From Siniperca chuatsi (Eukaryota; Chordata; Actinopteri; Centrarchiformes; Sinipercidae), in assembly GCF_020085105.1 (NCBI RefSeq), contig NC_058062.1:4800945-4864944 (forward strand): a stretch of DNA of 64,000 bases, read 5' to 3'. Each line of letters starts with the position of its first letter. The stretch's first letter is position 1. Positions 1 to 27,170 of this stretch are shown here, in pieces. The translations under genes and the position numbers were made by a program. The notes under the pieces are model-generated. The model was given only the letters and a program-made list of their open reading frames with translations. It had not been told where the DNA came from and searched no databases.

Positions 1-145
1 ACAAAAAAAATTGCACGCAAACAGCCAAACAAACTGTTAAAAATCGTTTTAGAGAGAAAAAACATGATTGAACCCTGGACACTTGTCTGCTTTGTTGCCA
101 TTTGGTGACGAGGGAGAAACAAGTTTGGGAGGTAGAGGGAAGGGG

Positions 146-184
<39 letters not shown>
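146..184. repeat. Poly(A) tract (39 A), poly(U) in the ppp1ca transcript
   Basis: An uninterrupted A run sits 55 bp beyond the ppp1ca stop codon, in its presumed 3' UTR, and would read as U in the mRNA. Confidence 0.95.
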
Positions 185-188
<4 letters not shown>

Positions 189-238
189 GTTGGGCCGACA
201 GGAGGGTGGCAGGTTGTGGGAGGGGGAGCCAGCGGGTG

Positions 239-7259
<7,021 letters not shown>

Positions 7260-9580
7260 TTTCTTTATTTTCTGGCGTTCTCGGGCAGTAAAGACCTTGG
7301 TTTTCCGTGTTGCACCTTATATTTCAAGAACAGAAAGAAACACAGACGGACACCAACAGTTACTCATAATATACGTTTTAACATCGGTTAGCTAACGAGT
7401 GCCTCGCACTAGCTAATTGAGCACTGTTAGCGGACTGAAACAATGAATGATCTTACGCGAGCTTGAGCTAACCAAGCTAACTAAGCTATGTACTAGCTAC
7501 TAGCCAAGTACTGAAGGCTACACGTATAAACTAGCAGCAGCAAAACTGAACGGCTAACGTTAGCTATGTAATATAACGTATACAATATCCCCGAACCTTG
7601 TCTTCGGTTTTACGACAGTCTTCCTATGATGAAAATGTGTAAATATTTATCCTCTGTGCTCAATCTTGGCCCGTTTCTCTTGGCTTGTCTGGGTCCCTTC
7701 ACTCTTCCCCCAGGAACTTTAAAAAGAGGGCCGTTTCTACCGAAATGTCTACGGTAACGTAGGAGGCTGAATCAAACCGAGTTCTTCACGCGTTTCTTAG
7801 AAGATGATTGGTCCATCCTGGAATTTAGAACTCGAATTGTCATATTTGATTGGACGCATTCAGGGTCCGTCTTACACGTAAGCTCCTCCCCCAGCCGTTT
7901 ACAGCGGCATCAATGGAGATTTAAATTATAACTCAAAGTGCGCCACCGAGTGTTTACAAATGGAGTTGCAGTGTTAAACCTAAAAACACCATCTACTGAC
8001 CTTTTCACAGGAAGCTGGCCACAGACACCTGTTCAGGATAATGGAAATCTGTCACAAAAGCTCTGTAATAAACACCTTTGGGAGGATCATAGTTTTCATT
8101 TTTATTGAGAATCTAAATGGGCTTACTTAAATCTATAATAGGCCATAGTTCCTGATGGAACCAATGAAAAACTTGCTTATCATGTGCATAATTTTAAACA
8201 CATTTCTTTGTAGTTCAGTACCACATAGAGCTGGTGTCACTAGAAACTTTAGGATCTTGACTAAAATAAAGTTTTGTAGGTTTGAACGGTGTCATTTGAG
8301 TTTGTGTTGATGGACCCACCAAAGCTTCTGTGAGATTGATAATGCTCAATAAAAAAATAAAAAAAACTTTTTAAATTAAATTCTTTCTGGTCATGTTACT
8401 GTATCTGCTAGTCATTCAACAAATATTACAGAAAACTACAAAGCAATGACCTGTCTTACATTTGTTTTTTCTGATCGTCCAGGTGTTTTGACATGTAGAA
8501 ATAGACCAGAAAGAGCCCAGTTTACAGTGATGGAATGTAACCAGGTACATTTATTCAAGTACTGTACAATATGAGGTACTTGTACTTTACTTGAGTATTT
8601 CCATTTCGCCACTTTCATGCTACTTTATACTAGAGGGAAATATTATACTTTCTATTCTACTACATTTATTTGGAAGCTTTAGTTGCAGTAAAAAATACTT
8701 TTACAGATTAAGATCACTGGACACTGAACAAATTCAAAATACGCGATGTACTTTGTAGAGTAAAACTACAAAACAGTAGCAGGTTTAGCTCCTCATTGTT
8801 GCTGAGAATATGGAATTATTCTTATTGAATTACAATTAATTATTACATATTAGTTGATGTACAGCCTCTGTTAAAATGTGGTTAATATCCATGTAAAATT
8901 TGAATTATATGTGTGAGTTTGTGATGCCCTGAACATAGGACCATCACTGAACCCTCTTCGAAACTAAAATCTAAAATTGTCAGCATACTATGGAAACCAA
9001 AACTATGCGTGTGTGAGTGTGTCACTCTGTCTGCATGTTTGTGAATGTGTTAATGGCAGGTACACATGTTTCACAACATTTAATTTCCTCATTTTCTTCC
9101 CTCCCCGTGATCCATGAAAGCCTACTTTTAATCTTACGCAAAATCCTAAACCCAATATGTCTCAGTTTCCTAAATCAGTCTCCATGTCGTCATCACAGTT
9201 TCGACAGAGGTTGGTGTGTGTGTGTGTGTGGGTTGTGCAGGTATGGAAGCCAGGGGGAAAAAAATCGTGATCATGTTCCAGATACCTCCATTTTCTTTGT
9301 TCTGGCAACTGAAATTATTCACTCAGCATCATCACAGCAATCACAACAACATCTGTGTGTGTTTTTTGATCAATTTTGACCAAAGACCACTGATGCTAAC
9401 AGATGCCAACTTTTCTTTCATGGAAACTTTGAGGTTATCCACAGAGGTGTGGTAAGTAAGAACTCCTCTGGGCTCCACATCAGGTCTAAGGTGGAAAAAG
9501 AGAGGGAATATATGTAAAGGACAAGTCCAGTCTGGTTCACTCCTGTGTACTTCCCAGTTTGAGCTCAACCCCACCCTACA
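7260..9580. other. Intergenic region between ppp1ca (minus) and claudin (plus), divergent promoters
   Basis: The two genes are transcribed away from each other. The part next to ppp1ca (7260-7800) should hold its 5' UTR and promoter; no TATA box is evident. A dispersed repeat copy occupies about 8520-8790. The rest is AT-rich without supportable genes. Confidence 0.5.
8520..8790. repeat. Dispersed teleost repeat (hAT-like non-autonomous element)
   Basis: It starts near GTGATGGAATGTAACCAG and continues with the 'tacttgtactttacttgag' type of sequence that I recognise as a very common non-autonomous repeat of percomorph genomes. Related copies are at about 12085-12875 (interrupted), 14950-15450 and 35300-35516. 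The hAT assignment is from memory; no target-site duplication was verified. Confidence 0.6.
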
Positions 9581-9589
9581 CCTCACATT

Positions 9590-9753
9590 CCTCTACAAAT
9601 ACCCCATCTTATCACACAGTTTCTGCACAACACTTGTACATCACAAAACAGCATTTCAAAACAACGCACAGACAGGAAGAAAGGAAGAACCTCAAGAAAC
9701 ACCTTGCTTAATTTTTCAATTTTCAATCAACTTCAGAGGACACAGAAGACAAG
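9590..9753 (+). other. Putative 5' UTR exon of the claudin gene
   Basis: The claudin start codon lies two bases after a splice acceptor (11325 onward), so a non-coding upstream exon must exist. The best candidate ends at AAG|GTAGGC (donor at 9754), giving a 1.57-kb first intron. Its 5' boundary is a guess: a weak TATA-like CTACAAATACC lies near 9592, in which case transcription would start around 9620. Confidence 0.4.
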
Positions 9754-11325
9754 GTAGGCATAATTTTTTTTATCCACTTTTTATTCAGATGGACACCCTG
9801 AGCTTTTGAAAAGAGATATGATTCTGCAAAAGCTTGAAATGACAGAGATGAAAGGATTGGTTGAGGATTAGTTGAATACCTTATTATGGGCACCAGCAAA
9901 AATCATGAAAAGTGCAAATAAGCAGCTGTGAGAGAGGAAAAGAAAAAAAGGCATGAAAGCCTCAGCAGCATGTTTGTGATTTTTTCAGAAATGTTTTTTG
10001 TGTCTGTGATCTCTGTTTAAAGGGATGTTTGATAAGACTTCACATGCGTCACTCAATTTAAAAAAAAATAGGCTTATGTGTGGCTATTTATTATCAGTAA
10101 TTCCGAGGAAAAACTGAACAGAAAAAAAACCATCTGATTTTATATCCAGTGACCCACATCAGATTAGTTTTCAGTGTTCTGCTCTGAAAGTTTGTGATCT
10201 GGAGCGGGTCACATATGCTTAAAGTAAGATATTTTTGTCCTGGTCTAAATCCAAGTTACACTGTCCAACCCTGACTGGGTTATTGGCTCTCCTTTGTTAT
10301 TTCACTAGATTTATGATGTAGGAAATTAGGTTTAATCGTCATCTGTGGGTATAATATAATTTCTTAATTTGCATTTACAAAAAATGCAACAAAATGTGCT
10401 TTCAGATGGTAAAGGATCATCTGAATTGTCTGTATGGATGAAGAACAAAGGGAAGGGGTTCCTCGCATGAATTGAAGATTATTCACGTGTCTGTAACACA
10501 TAAATTGTATAAAAAATAAACATGTCTAGAGAGAATATGGGCATGTGTTTCATTTATCTAGTTTGAAATTTATAGTACTTGAATTCAATAGCAATTAAAC
10601 AATTAAAACATTTCATGTAATATTTATAATGAATTATGAAAATCCTCTGTCTTGTGATCAAAAGAACTTCCTTAAACTGCATCACTTTTCATGCAAAGAA
10701 TTTGCATCATTCTTCATAATTAACCTGCCGGGTGTGGGTCCGTTTTCCTTCCAACTTTTTGACTCGAATTTGAATTTTTGTCTGTATGAAGGTCAATCAT
10801 ACAGTGACCCTAAAATAAATAAGTAAGGCAGATTTTCAAAATAAGAAGATGTGAGGGAGTGGTTCAGCCAGTCCTGGGTGGAGTTCCAGGAGGCCAGGGC
10901 CTGTCAGGACCTGAATTTGTTTTTTTAACATAGCCCTAAGATACATAATCCTGTGAATGCCTGTCAGAGGGAATGGGTGTTTGTCTGAGTGTGTGTTCAG
11001 CTAGGTGATCACAAAAAACCCACAGATCAACAGTAACACCGCAACAACAACAGATAAATCTTGAATCAGTGGAACACATTCAACAACTCCTCCTCTCTAA
11101 CCAAAGGAGGGAAACAGGATGAGTTTTACTAAAGTAGCAGTACTAGGAATTTAAAGTAGAATTTACAAAAATAAACAAACGAAATGTTTAGCATGTAAGT
11201 GGAAAAAAAAGGAAAAATCTTAGATTTTGGGAGAGCCAATTTAAAAAAGGCATCTCCCCTCCTCAGATGGCTGGGGATAAAAAATAATTTTTCTGATTTT
11301 TCTCTCCTTTTTGTCCGTTACCAGA

Positions 11326-13429
11326 ATGGGATCTGCTGGAGTTCAGATTGTTTGTGTGGCCCTCGGGGTCTTTGGACTGGTCGGGGCCATCATATGCTGC
11401 GCTGTGCCACGCTGGAAAGTGTCCTCCTTCACAGGATCCAACATTGTGACAGCACAGGTAATGAAAAACTTTTTATGAAAGGTTATGAATAAGAAGAAGG
11501 TTTGTTGGTATGGCAGAGATGTTTAACATTTAAAGCCCAACATACAGTGGATTCTTCTGCCATACACTGATAGCACGTATCATGGAAGTGGTATTAACTA
11601 AACTTTATACTTTCCTGAAAGTACAGTTTCTATAACCCCATAATTAAAATGTTGAACACAGGATTGAAACATGTCACTCCCAAAATGATAGACAGGTCTA
11701 TTAATACAGGGACTAATACTACACAACTAAAGCTGATTTCTGATACTGTTAGAGGATTGCTTATTAGTAATGTTTGTAAACACTGCAGCAAAAAAGGCCT
11801 ACTGATACTTTCATCAGTTAACCAACAAACAAAATGTTTATTTTTCATCATTATATTATATTTGCAAATATACCTTTAAGTTATTTGGCCATAAAATTAC
11901 AGATTTGACCTTAATGCTTAATAATCAGCTTTGGGGTGTACAGTTCAGCCAATTGTTTTTTCTTTTAACCACAATTAACTACAATATGTTCATGAGATTT
12001 CTTTACGGTTTCCAGTCACATAAGAGTAACCACACTGAATTCATTATTATTATTACTACATAAAGACTTAATAAAAGAAGACTATTATTATTGAAGTACT
12101 CAAGTAAAAGTAGCAAATACTACAATAACAAAATAAAATAAAAAGTCACTTAAGTAAAAGTATTAATAGCAAAATGTTCGAAAAGTATCAAAAAGTACTC
12201 ACAATGCCTGTGTGAGTGCTATACTATTATCTATGTCATTACATTATCATTACTGATCCAGTATTGTGTAAGTAAGTATTTTAATGTTGTAGCTGGTCGA
12301 GGTGGAGCTTATTTAAACTAGTTTATATACTGCTGGGTAGTTTAAAGGCCCTGAAAACCAGTTTCTTACTATGAGTGATGGGATGCTACATGGACAAAAA
12401 AATGTTGTGGTTAATGTTGTTGCACATGACAGATTTCTGTATTTCTGTTTTTGTCTTTGCTTTTCTCACTGGTTTGAAGTGGGCGGGGCTCATTTAGAAA
12501 AAGGTGTCTTCACATACTTCTGTGCACCACTCAGGATCTTGCCACATATGAATCAAAATCTGATGTCAATCATATCTGATAAAACCACACTCTAAAACCA
12601 TGAAGCAGATTAGCTGAGTTTTTGAGTGTCTGACACTCTAATAATACCTAAAGATGTTTTGTTTTTTACTTTAACTTTGTTTGTTTATTAAGTCATGAAT
12701 ATTTAATGTAATACAGAAGATTCAAGTTTTAAGGGCCTTAGCTATGAGAGTGCATCATATTTTATGAGATCAAGATATGTTTTGAATGAAAAATCTGATG
12801 TAAAGTAAAAAGTTAAATATTTTCCTTTGAATTGTAGTGGAGAAGAAGTATATAGTTAAGTACATGTACTGGACGTGATTGTGTTTGAAATGACTGAACC
12901 TCTCTCTTTCTGTCTGTGTGTGTAGAGCGCTCAGGATGGTCTGTGGATGACCTGTGTGGTGCAGAGTACCGGCCAGCAGCAGTGCAAGAACTACGAGTCG
13001 CTGCTGGAGCTGGCCTCTGACCTGCAGGCCGCCCGCGCCATGACCATCATCAGCTGCATGCTCAGCAGCCTCAGCCTCCTCATCCTGTTCTGCGGGGCCG
13101 ACTTCACCACCTGTGTGGAGAACGAAGGCGCCAAGCCCAAGATCAGCCTGGTGGCCGGGATAGGCCTGCTGCTGGCTGGCCTCTTGGTGATCATTCCTGT
13201 CAGCTGGTCCGCTCACAATGTTGTGCAAGACTTCAACAACCCCCTGATACCTTCTTCCCAGAAGAAGGAGCTGGGAGCGTGTATCTTTGTGGGTTGGGGG
13301 GCCGGTGTGCTGCTCTTTCTGGCTGGAGGTCTGCTCTGCTGCTTCAGCAGGCCCAAATCTGGCAGCTCCGGTGGAACCGCCAAGTACTACAGCAACAGCG
13401 CCTCTGCACCTAATAAAAACTACGTGTAG
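11326..13429 (+). CDS. Claudin, tight-junction four-pass membrane protein, 2 coding exons
   Basis: Claudins form the paracellular barrier and ion-selective pores of epithelial tight junctions. Coding exons 11326-11457 and 12926-13429 join in phase 0 to 211 residues. The first extracellular loop has the claudin signature GLW with two Cys (GLWMTCVVQ, then QQQCK). Four hydrophobic segments are visible at about residues 8-28, 78-100, 115-140 and 158-182. Loop 2 reads VSWSAHNVVQDF. The C-terminus ends NKNYV, a PDZ-binding YV end for ZO proteins. Sequence resembles claudins 3, 4, 6 and 9; a nearby paqr4 recalls the mammalian CLDN6/CLDN9-PAQR4 neighbourhood, but teleost claudins do not map one-to-one, so no symbol is given. 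The intron after residue 44 is unusual for this subgroup. An ATTAAA signal lies at 14297-14302. Confidence 0.93.
12085..12875. repeat. Dispersed hAT-like repeat copy split by a TTAA MITE
   Basis: The left part (to about 12340) and the right part (from about 12741) both resemble, in order, the single continuous copy at 14950-15450. Shared landmarks are 'gtagctgctcgaggtggagc' on the left and the 'taaagtaaaa...tagtggagaagaagta' region on the right. The piece between them is a separate inverted-repeat element. All of it lies in the claudin intron between its two coding exons. Confidence 0.5.
12342..12740. mobile_element. TTAA-type MITE, nested in a hAT-like repeat
   Basis: It begins TTAAAGGCCCTGAAAAC and ends GTTTTAAGGGCCTTA, an imperfect terminal inverted repeat. 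The internal sequence ('agtttttgagtg...aatacctaaagatgttttg') is shared with the copy at 17363-17719. It has no coding capacity. A piggyBac-like origin is inferred from the TTAA ends. Confidence 0.6.
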
Positions 13430-14296
13430 TGGCTTTATGAAGGGGACTGGTGTTTGAGAGAAAGGAGGGGAGGGTGATTTAGTTGGTGAAAGACTGAGGA
13501 GCAACAAAGTAGATGACACCAGGGGTTGTTTTGGAAAAAAACAGAAAAGGTCTCTGTAAATACTGAATGCTGATAATAACTGTCTCCAATTTTTTCTTTT
13601 ATATTCATAGTTATGCTGGTGATGTTTTAAATTTTAAAGTTGTTTTACTATTAGGTGTTGGGTTATGCATATGCTATTTGAAAGTACATGGAAAACAAAT
13701 GGTTTGCAGGCTGTACATTATAGAACACACTAACAACATTTTGGGATCTTAGAATTAAAAAGGTTTCAGTTTGATTGCTGCTTTAACACATACAACATCA
13801 GCCACGGTATCCTAGCTACAAAACTGATGCATTCTCCTTATTTTACTTGAGATATTTGACTTCAAAAGGGTCTTTAAAAGATCCACACAAGTGTAAAGTG
13901 AAATTAAAGATATGAAAAGTGTATTTGATGGAAGAAAAATTATCTGATAATGTAAGCTCTAAACTCAACATTTCAGTATAAAAGCGCCGTCCAGCCTTTT
14001 TAGATGCCTCATATTTTACATATAGTTTGGATCAACCATTCTGTCTGTGTTGCATGTTTTGATCACTTGTCTTTTTCTCTTTAATCTTTGCTGTTTCTAT
14101 TATCCACAGTCAGAAAAAGCTGCTCATAATAGTCTTTAACCAAAGGCACCTCAGTAGGTCTCAGAGAGCATCTGTGTGCTCTTGCTTCTCTGGTGATACG
14201 TTCTTCAACGTTCACAACATTTCAAACATTTGATATAACATTTGTTATTGCTCATTTTGTTTTGTTTCTCATCTTGTATGATGATGAGTATAAATG

Positions 14297-14302
14297 ATTA
14301 AA
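14297..14302 (+). promoter_or_regulatory. Polyadenylation signal ATTAAA of the claudin gene
   Basis: It is followed within 30 bp by a GT-rich stretch and lies about 90 bp from the oppositely oriented coro1a signal. Confidence 0.55.
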
Positions 14303-14389
14303 ATTTGGTGTAATTCAAATGTGTGTTTCATGTGTATTTCATGTGTTTGAAAAAAAAAGTCAAAACAGCATTTGGAAAATACAGAAGAC

Positions 14390-14395
14390 TTTATT
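14390..14395 (-). promoter_or_regulatory. coro1a: Polyadenylation signal AATAAA of coro1a
   Basis: TTTATT on the plus strand, about 250 bp beyond the coro1a stop codon, gives a short 3' UTR. Confidence 0.6.
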
Positions 14396-14643
14396 TTAAA
14401 CTAAAAGCATATATTAAAATAGGATTTTTTTCAAATTGATCAGACAAACCAATAAACAAATTCAAGCTTTAAGCCAAAGAAAAATGAAGTTTCATAAGAA
14501 CTGTTGTCTTAAATCTCTCCCTTTGTCTCACTACAATCAGAAGTTAAAACAGTCCTCTCTTCTCACTGTCTTTCTTTGCTCCAATGTTTCTCTCTTGACG
14601 TCTACTCTTGATTTATTTTTCTTGTTTTTCAAAATCCTCTAAT

Positions 14644-23000
<8,357 letters not shown>

Positions 23001-23585
23001 TTAATATGACAACAGGCTCAAAATGAAAAAGACAGAATTTTATGTGTGCAGGAAGCCTGTATTAAATCCTGAAATAGTCTCTAATAGTCCAGATCTATTA
23101 CTCTGTGCATTTCAAATGCACACCAAATGTCATCATTTGAATGCATTTAAGACTAACCATGTCAAAAAGAGTTACCTGTAGTAATTCCCTTTATGTTTAT
23201 GCTTTTAGATTTCATGTGGAAATGAACTGACAGACACAAAGCTGACGGCACAGCTAAAAGACACGACAGAGGAAAGCTAAAAAAAAAGAGGAAGCAAAAG
23301 CTTTCACAACTGCTTCCTCTAGTCTGTCTGTGACTGGTACTCTGCCCAGTACTCTCTCTTTAATTTGGGATTATATGTGTTACTTTAATAATTGTGCATG
23401 CTGAAGACAACTGTACAAGACAACAGTATGAAGGTGACACATAAAAAACAATGCTATGTACCATCAGTTGAGTTGCACATGCTGTATGCCAAAAAAGGTA
23501 GATGAGTTGACCCAAAGCAGCAGTTACACCACATCCTTCAGAGTGAACAACAAAACCACCGACCTTTCTCTCTTGTCAAAGCTGT

Positions 23586-23589
<4 letters not shown>

Positions 23590-23618
<29 letters not shown>
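23590..23618. repeat. (CA)n microsatellite
   Basis: About 14 CA units in the 5' part of coro1a, between leader and start exon. Confidence 0.95.
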
Positions 23619-23620
<2 letters not shown>

Positions 23621-23868
23621 GTGTTCTCATTGATTTTGCCACATGTATACATACTGGCAAATATATATTTTAGCAAGTTGCAAGTTAAAATACATGCAAT
23701 AAATACACCCTTTACCAAAGCAGAAATCAAAACTGAATAAGTAATGAGATTCGTGTCAAGCCTCAAATCGTGTAGATGTTCGGTCAGTACCAGCTGCAAA
23801 ATAAATCAATCTTACACTATTTAGGGACGGTAACACCAATCAAAAATACTTAATATGTTTTGCTTTAC

Positions 23869-23950
23869 CTCCATTTGTAGATTTTACTTCCTGAAATCTG
23901 CAGCCGCGCCTAAGCTCAGAAGTGTACAACAGTTTTGCTGCATGTGCATC
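23869..23950 (-). other. coro1a: Putative 5' UTR exon of coro1a
   Basis: The coro1a start exon begins six bases upstream of its ATG at a clear acceptor. A candidate leader exon ends at position 23869 with the donor GTAAAGC. The transcription start is not defined; 23950 is an arbitrary limit. Confidence 0.4.
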
Positions 23951-25054
23951 ACAAGACCTCTCTGGCTGCTCTGCGCCTAATTTAATAATCCTTTATAGAG
24001 TGAGCTGTAATTTTATCAGGAACCTAAATGCATGTCAATAATCTCTCTCTTCCACTGTCTCTCTCTGTAGTGATGGAAAACATAGCCTGGTACAAAGTAG
24101 GAGAGAATTCACTGTCTTGAAACAGAAGGAACTCAAGCCATGTGGAGCATGAGGATCAAAGATGCTAAATTCAAATCAATGGCGTTTGATTAGCTTTACC
24201 TGTTATTTACCTATGTTATAATTAATGTACCTATTGTAGATCAAATGATATCTGCAGAGATGTTATGTAGGTGTAAATGAACTATATGAAAAACTGCAGA
24301 CAGATATTGCAGGCCTACCTGGAAGTGTGGGGACGATTCAGCTCAAGGAGTTTCGGTAGTGCACCAAACACTCTGCCACCAGATTGAGGACTTAAAGGAG
24401 ACGGTAGGTTAAAGTACATCACAAAATTACATGGAGGAAGTGACAGTTTCAAATGATGGTGGAAGTGGGAGGTGTCTTCTGTGACAGTTTTGGGGTTGAA
24501 AAACTGCAGAAGGCAACATGTAGGGGAAGACGGTGCAAGTTTGCAGAGATCTTTTGCAAGATTATATCAAGATAAAAATGTCAGGACAATACATACTTAC
24601 ATAGATATAGTTCATATAGTTAGTCTGCGCCTGGCCACAGGTGTCAACCAATGAAAGCAGATTCTATCATTCCTCAGGTGTCACCTAATAATCAGAATCA
24701 CTACATTTCTGTGTAGTGCAAAGTGCAGTATCACTAAACGGGTTGAAAAGCATTACCAGGTCACAGAAGCTCCAGACTAAAGTGATGCATTGCTGAGATA
24801 CACAGCTGAGGGCCGAAAGTGCAGTTTACCCTGAAATCTGAGAGGAAATGCTTTGATGCTACAATGTTGTGCAGCCTTCACTACAACATGATGAGACAGC
24901 TGGAAAACTGTCAGGGGCAAAATGATCAGTTATTCTTGATTATCTGTACATTGATTTCACCTAAATAGTTTGTTTGTATCAAACTAAATTATATATTGGA
25001 GGTCTACTGAGGGAAAGGCAGATAACATATATGACCCTTCCTGATCGCGCTCTC

Positions 25055-25075
25055 TTTTTTTTTTTTTTTTTTTTT
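25055..25075. repeat. Poly(T) tract
   Basis: A 21-base T run at the left edge of the degenerate tandem repeat region. Confidence 0.9.
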
Positions 25076-25079
25076 ACAA

Positions 25080-27170
25080 TATTTGTGAGGACCTTACATC
25101 TATTTGATGTATCCCCTAAACCCTAATCTAACCAATATTACACTTTAATGCTCACCTTTTCTAATACTAAGCCCAACTTTAATTTAAAGAGGCACATGAA
25201 GATTAGTTTACTAGTCATGGTTACTCAGCCTTTGAAAACAGTTGTAAAAAGTATTGTGTGGCTGTGGGGTCAGCTTTGTAAAGCCTGAAAAAAATGACAG
25301 AAGTGACATCATTTTGAATCATTTCTGTTTGGGCTTGGAGACTACAAATTTATAACAGAAACCCTGCTTTGCTAACTAGGGGCATCAAGTTTGAAAGGCG
25401 TGGGCATATACCAGTCAGGGAAGGTCTAATGAAAGACACTTGAGTTGCATTATGGGAAATGTAGGATCCAGTGTATTTGGAGTTTGACCCATACTAGGGA
25501 GTAAAAGTCAGGATATCTCAGCCTCTGCTGCATCAATCTTGATATATATGATATTTTATAATAATAATATTTTATAATATCTTTTTATCTGTCTCTTGCA
25601 AGTCCCCCAACTTTACAGACATAATAATAAATTGCTCAAGCACCCATTTAAACCCCTAAACATTTCCTATTACTTTTAAATTACAATAACAAGCTCTAAT
25701 CTAACTCATTGAAGAGGTGAGATCAAGTAATTTCTCATCTTTCTATCATTGTGAGGGCATTCAATACTTATTACACCTGCTCACATACTTCTATAATTGT
25801 GAGGACCCTCATTTGACATAATGCATTCCCTAGCTCCCACCCCTAACCTCAACCATCAAAACTACAAGACTAACTCCAGCCCTTGCCCTAACATTAACCT
25901 AAACCTAATTCTGTTGAGCATATAGGACTTGATCGTACAATCCCTTCGAAGTATCTTTCTTGACATCTAGAGAGGGGGGTAGGGGTAATAACTTCATTGG
26001 GGTCGTCAAGTGGGCACCCTCCTTGCTTTTGTTGATAGGCCCACAACACCTCCAAAGGGCTCAACAGAGACACTTGCTGTCCAAGGTGCACCCCCCTCCG
26101 CTTTTGGTCATTTTGCAGCCCATTTGGGATCCTTCCATTTAGCCACAGCCAGTTGCTGCTTCGCTCAGCAGCCTCTGACAGCGACCTGACAGCTTCTCAT
26201 ATTGCTTTACAGTGTTTGTGAGCGCCTTATATCTATTTGATTCATTTCCTAACCCTCCATCTTACTAATACTACATACACCTAACTTTGATGCTTATTGA
26301 TTCTAAAACTAAACCCAATTTATTAACTTCAACCCCGAACCCTACACTATAAGCTCTACCTTACCTTTTCTATTACACTCTCAAGCTACCCCTGATTTAC
26401 TACTTGAAGAGCTGAGGTCAAGTAGTGTCCTCACCTTTTAGGATTTTCCTTCTATCATTGTGGGGACAGTTGATCCTGACTATACAACAAATAGCCCAAA
26501 CGATCACAACCCCACCACAAGCATTTTTACCTGTGCAATCAGATAAAAAGCTGCTCAATTGGGCGGAAAACCCCCCACTCTGGAAACACTGCCTTGCCCC
26601 TAGTCCTAACCTTAACCATCACAACTACATGCATAACCTCAACCTTTACGCCAACTTTAAAGGGACAGTTCACCCCAAAATTCCTCTTACCTGTAGTGCT
26701 ATTCATCCATCTAGATCTCGACAGCAATGTCTCTTTCCAGAAATCATGACCTGGTTACTCAAGATAATCAACAGATTTGATGTGAGCAGTTTCATGTGGG
26801 AACTATTTTCTTTCTACCAATAGTTCCTATTGTATGTATGTTTTTTTTTTTGCACACAAGCTGAGTGCCATATAGTCCCATTATATTAAAAAAAATGCAG
26901 ACATCTCTACGGCCGATATCTCCAAAACTCTGCAACTCACACCAAAACAATCTGGATGGATAAAAAGCACTACAGGTAAGAGGAAAATATGTATTTCTGA
27001 TTTTGGGGTGAACTGTCCCTTTAACCTAATTCTAACCCTAAAACCAAGTCTAAACCTTCAAACAGCTGTTAGAAGAGGTGAGGACCAGCCTGAATGTCCT
27101 CACTTTCCAGTCCTAAAACTCAAACTGTTCCTCACAAACATAGAAGTACAAAAGGACACACACACACATC
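25080..27170. repeat. Degenerate tandem repeat, 'gtgaggac...cctaaccctaa' type
   Basis: Blocks with 'tgtgaggaccttacatctat', 'tttgtgagcgccttatatct', 'tctatcattgtgagggcatt' and 'tctatcattgtggggacagt' recur with long runs of cctaac/cctaaac. The two 'tctatcattgtg' landmarks are about 710 bp apart. The MITE at 26657-27024 interrupts the array. The CCTAA motifs look telomere-like but are irregular and interstitial. Confidence 0.55.
26657..27024. mobile_element. MITE with perfect 21-bp terminal inverted repeats and TTAA target duplication
   Basis: The left end 26661-26681 begins AGGGACAGTTCACCCC and matches the inverted right end 27000-27020 exactly. TTAA flanks both sides (26657-26660, 27021-27024). 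Element length is about 368 bp and it is non-coding. TTAA target choice suggests mobilisation by a piggyBac-like transposase; the family is common in fish. Confidence 0.85.

Noticed and set aside
12770-13519. 249-codon open frame on the minus strand opposite the claudin
   Set aside because: It is the antisense shadow of the claudin's second coding exon.
25080-27170. Interstitial telomere (TTAGGG) array
   Set aside because: The CCTAA motifs are irregular and mixed with unrelated sequence; no clean hexamer run exists.
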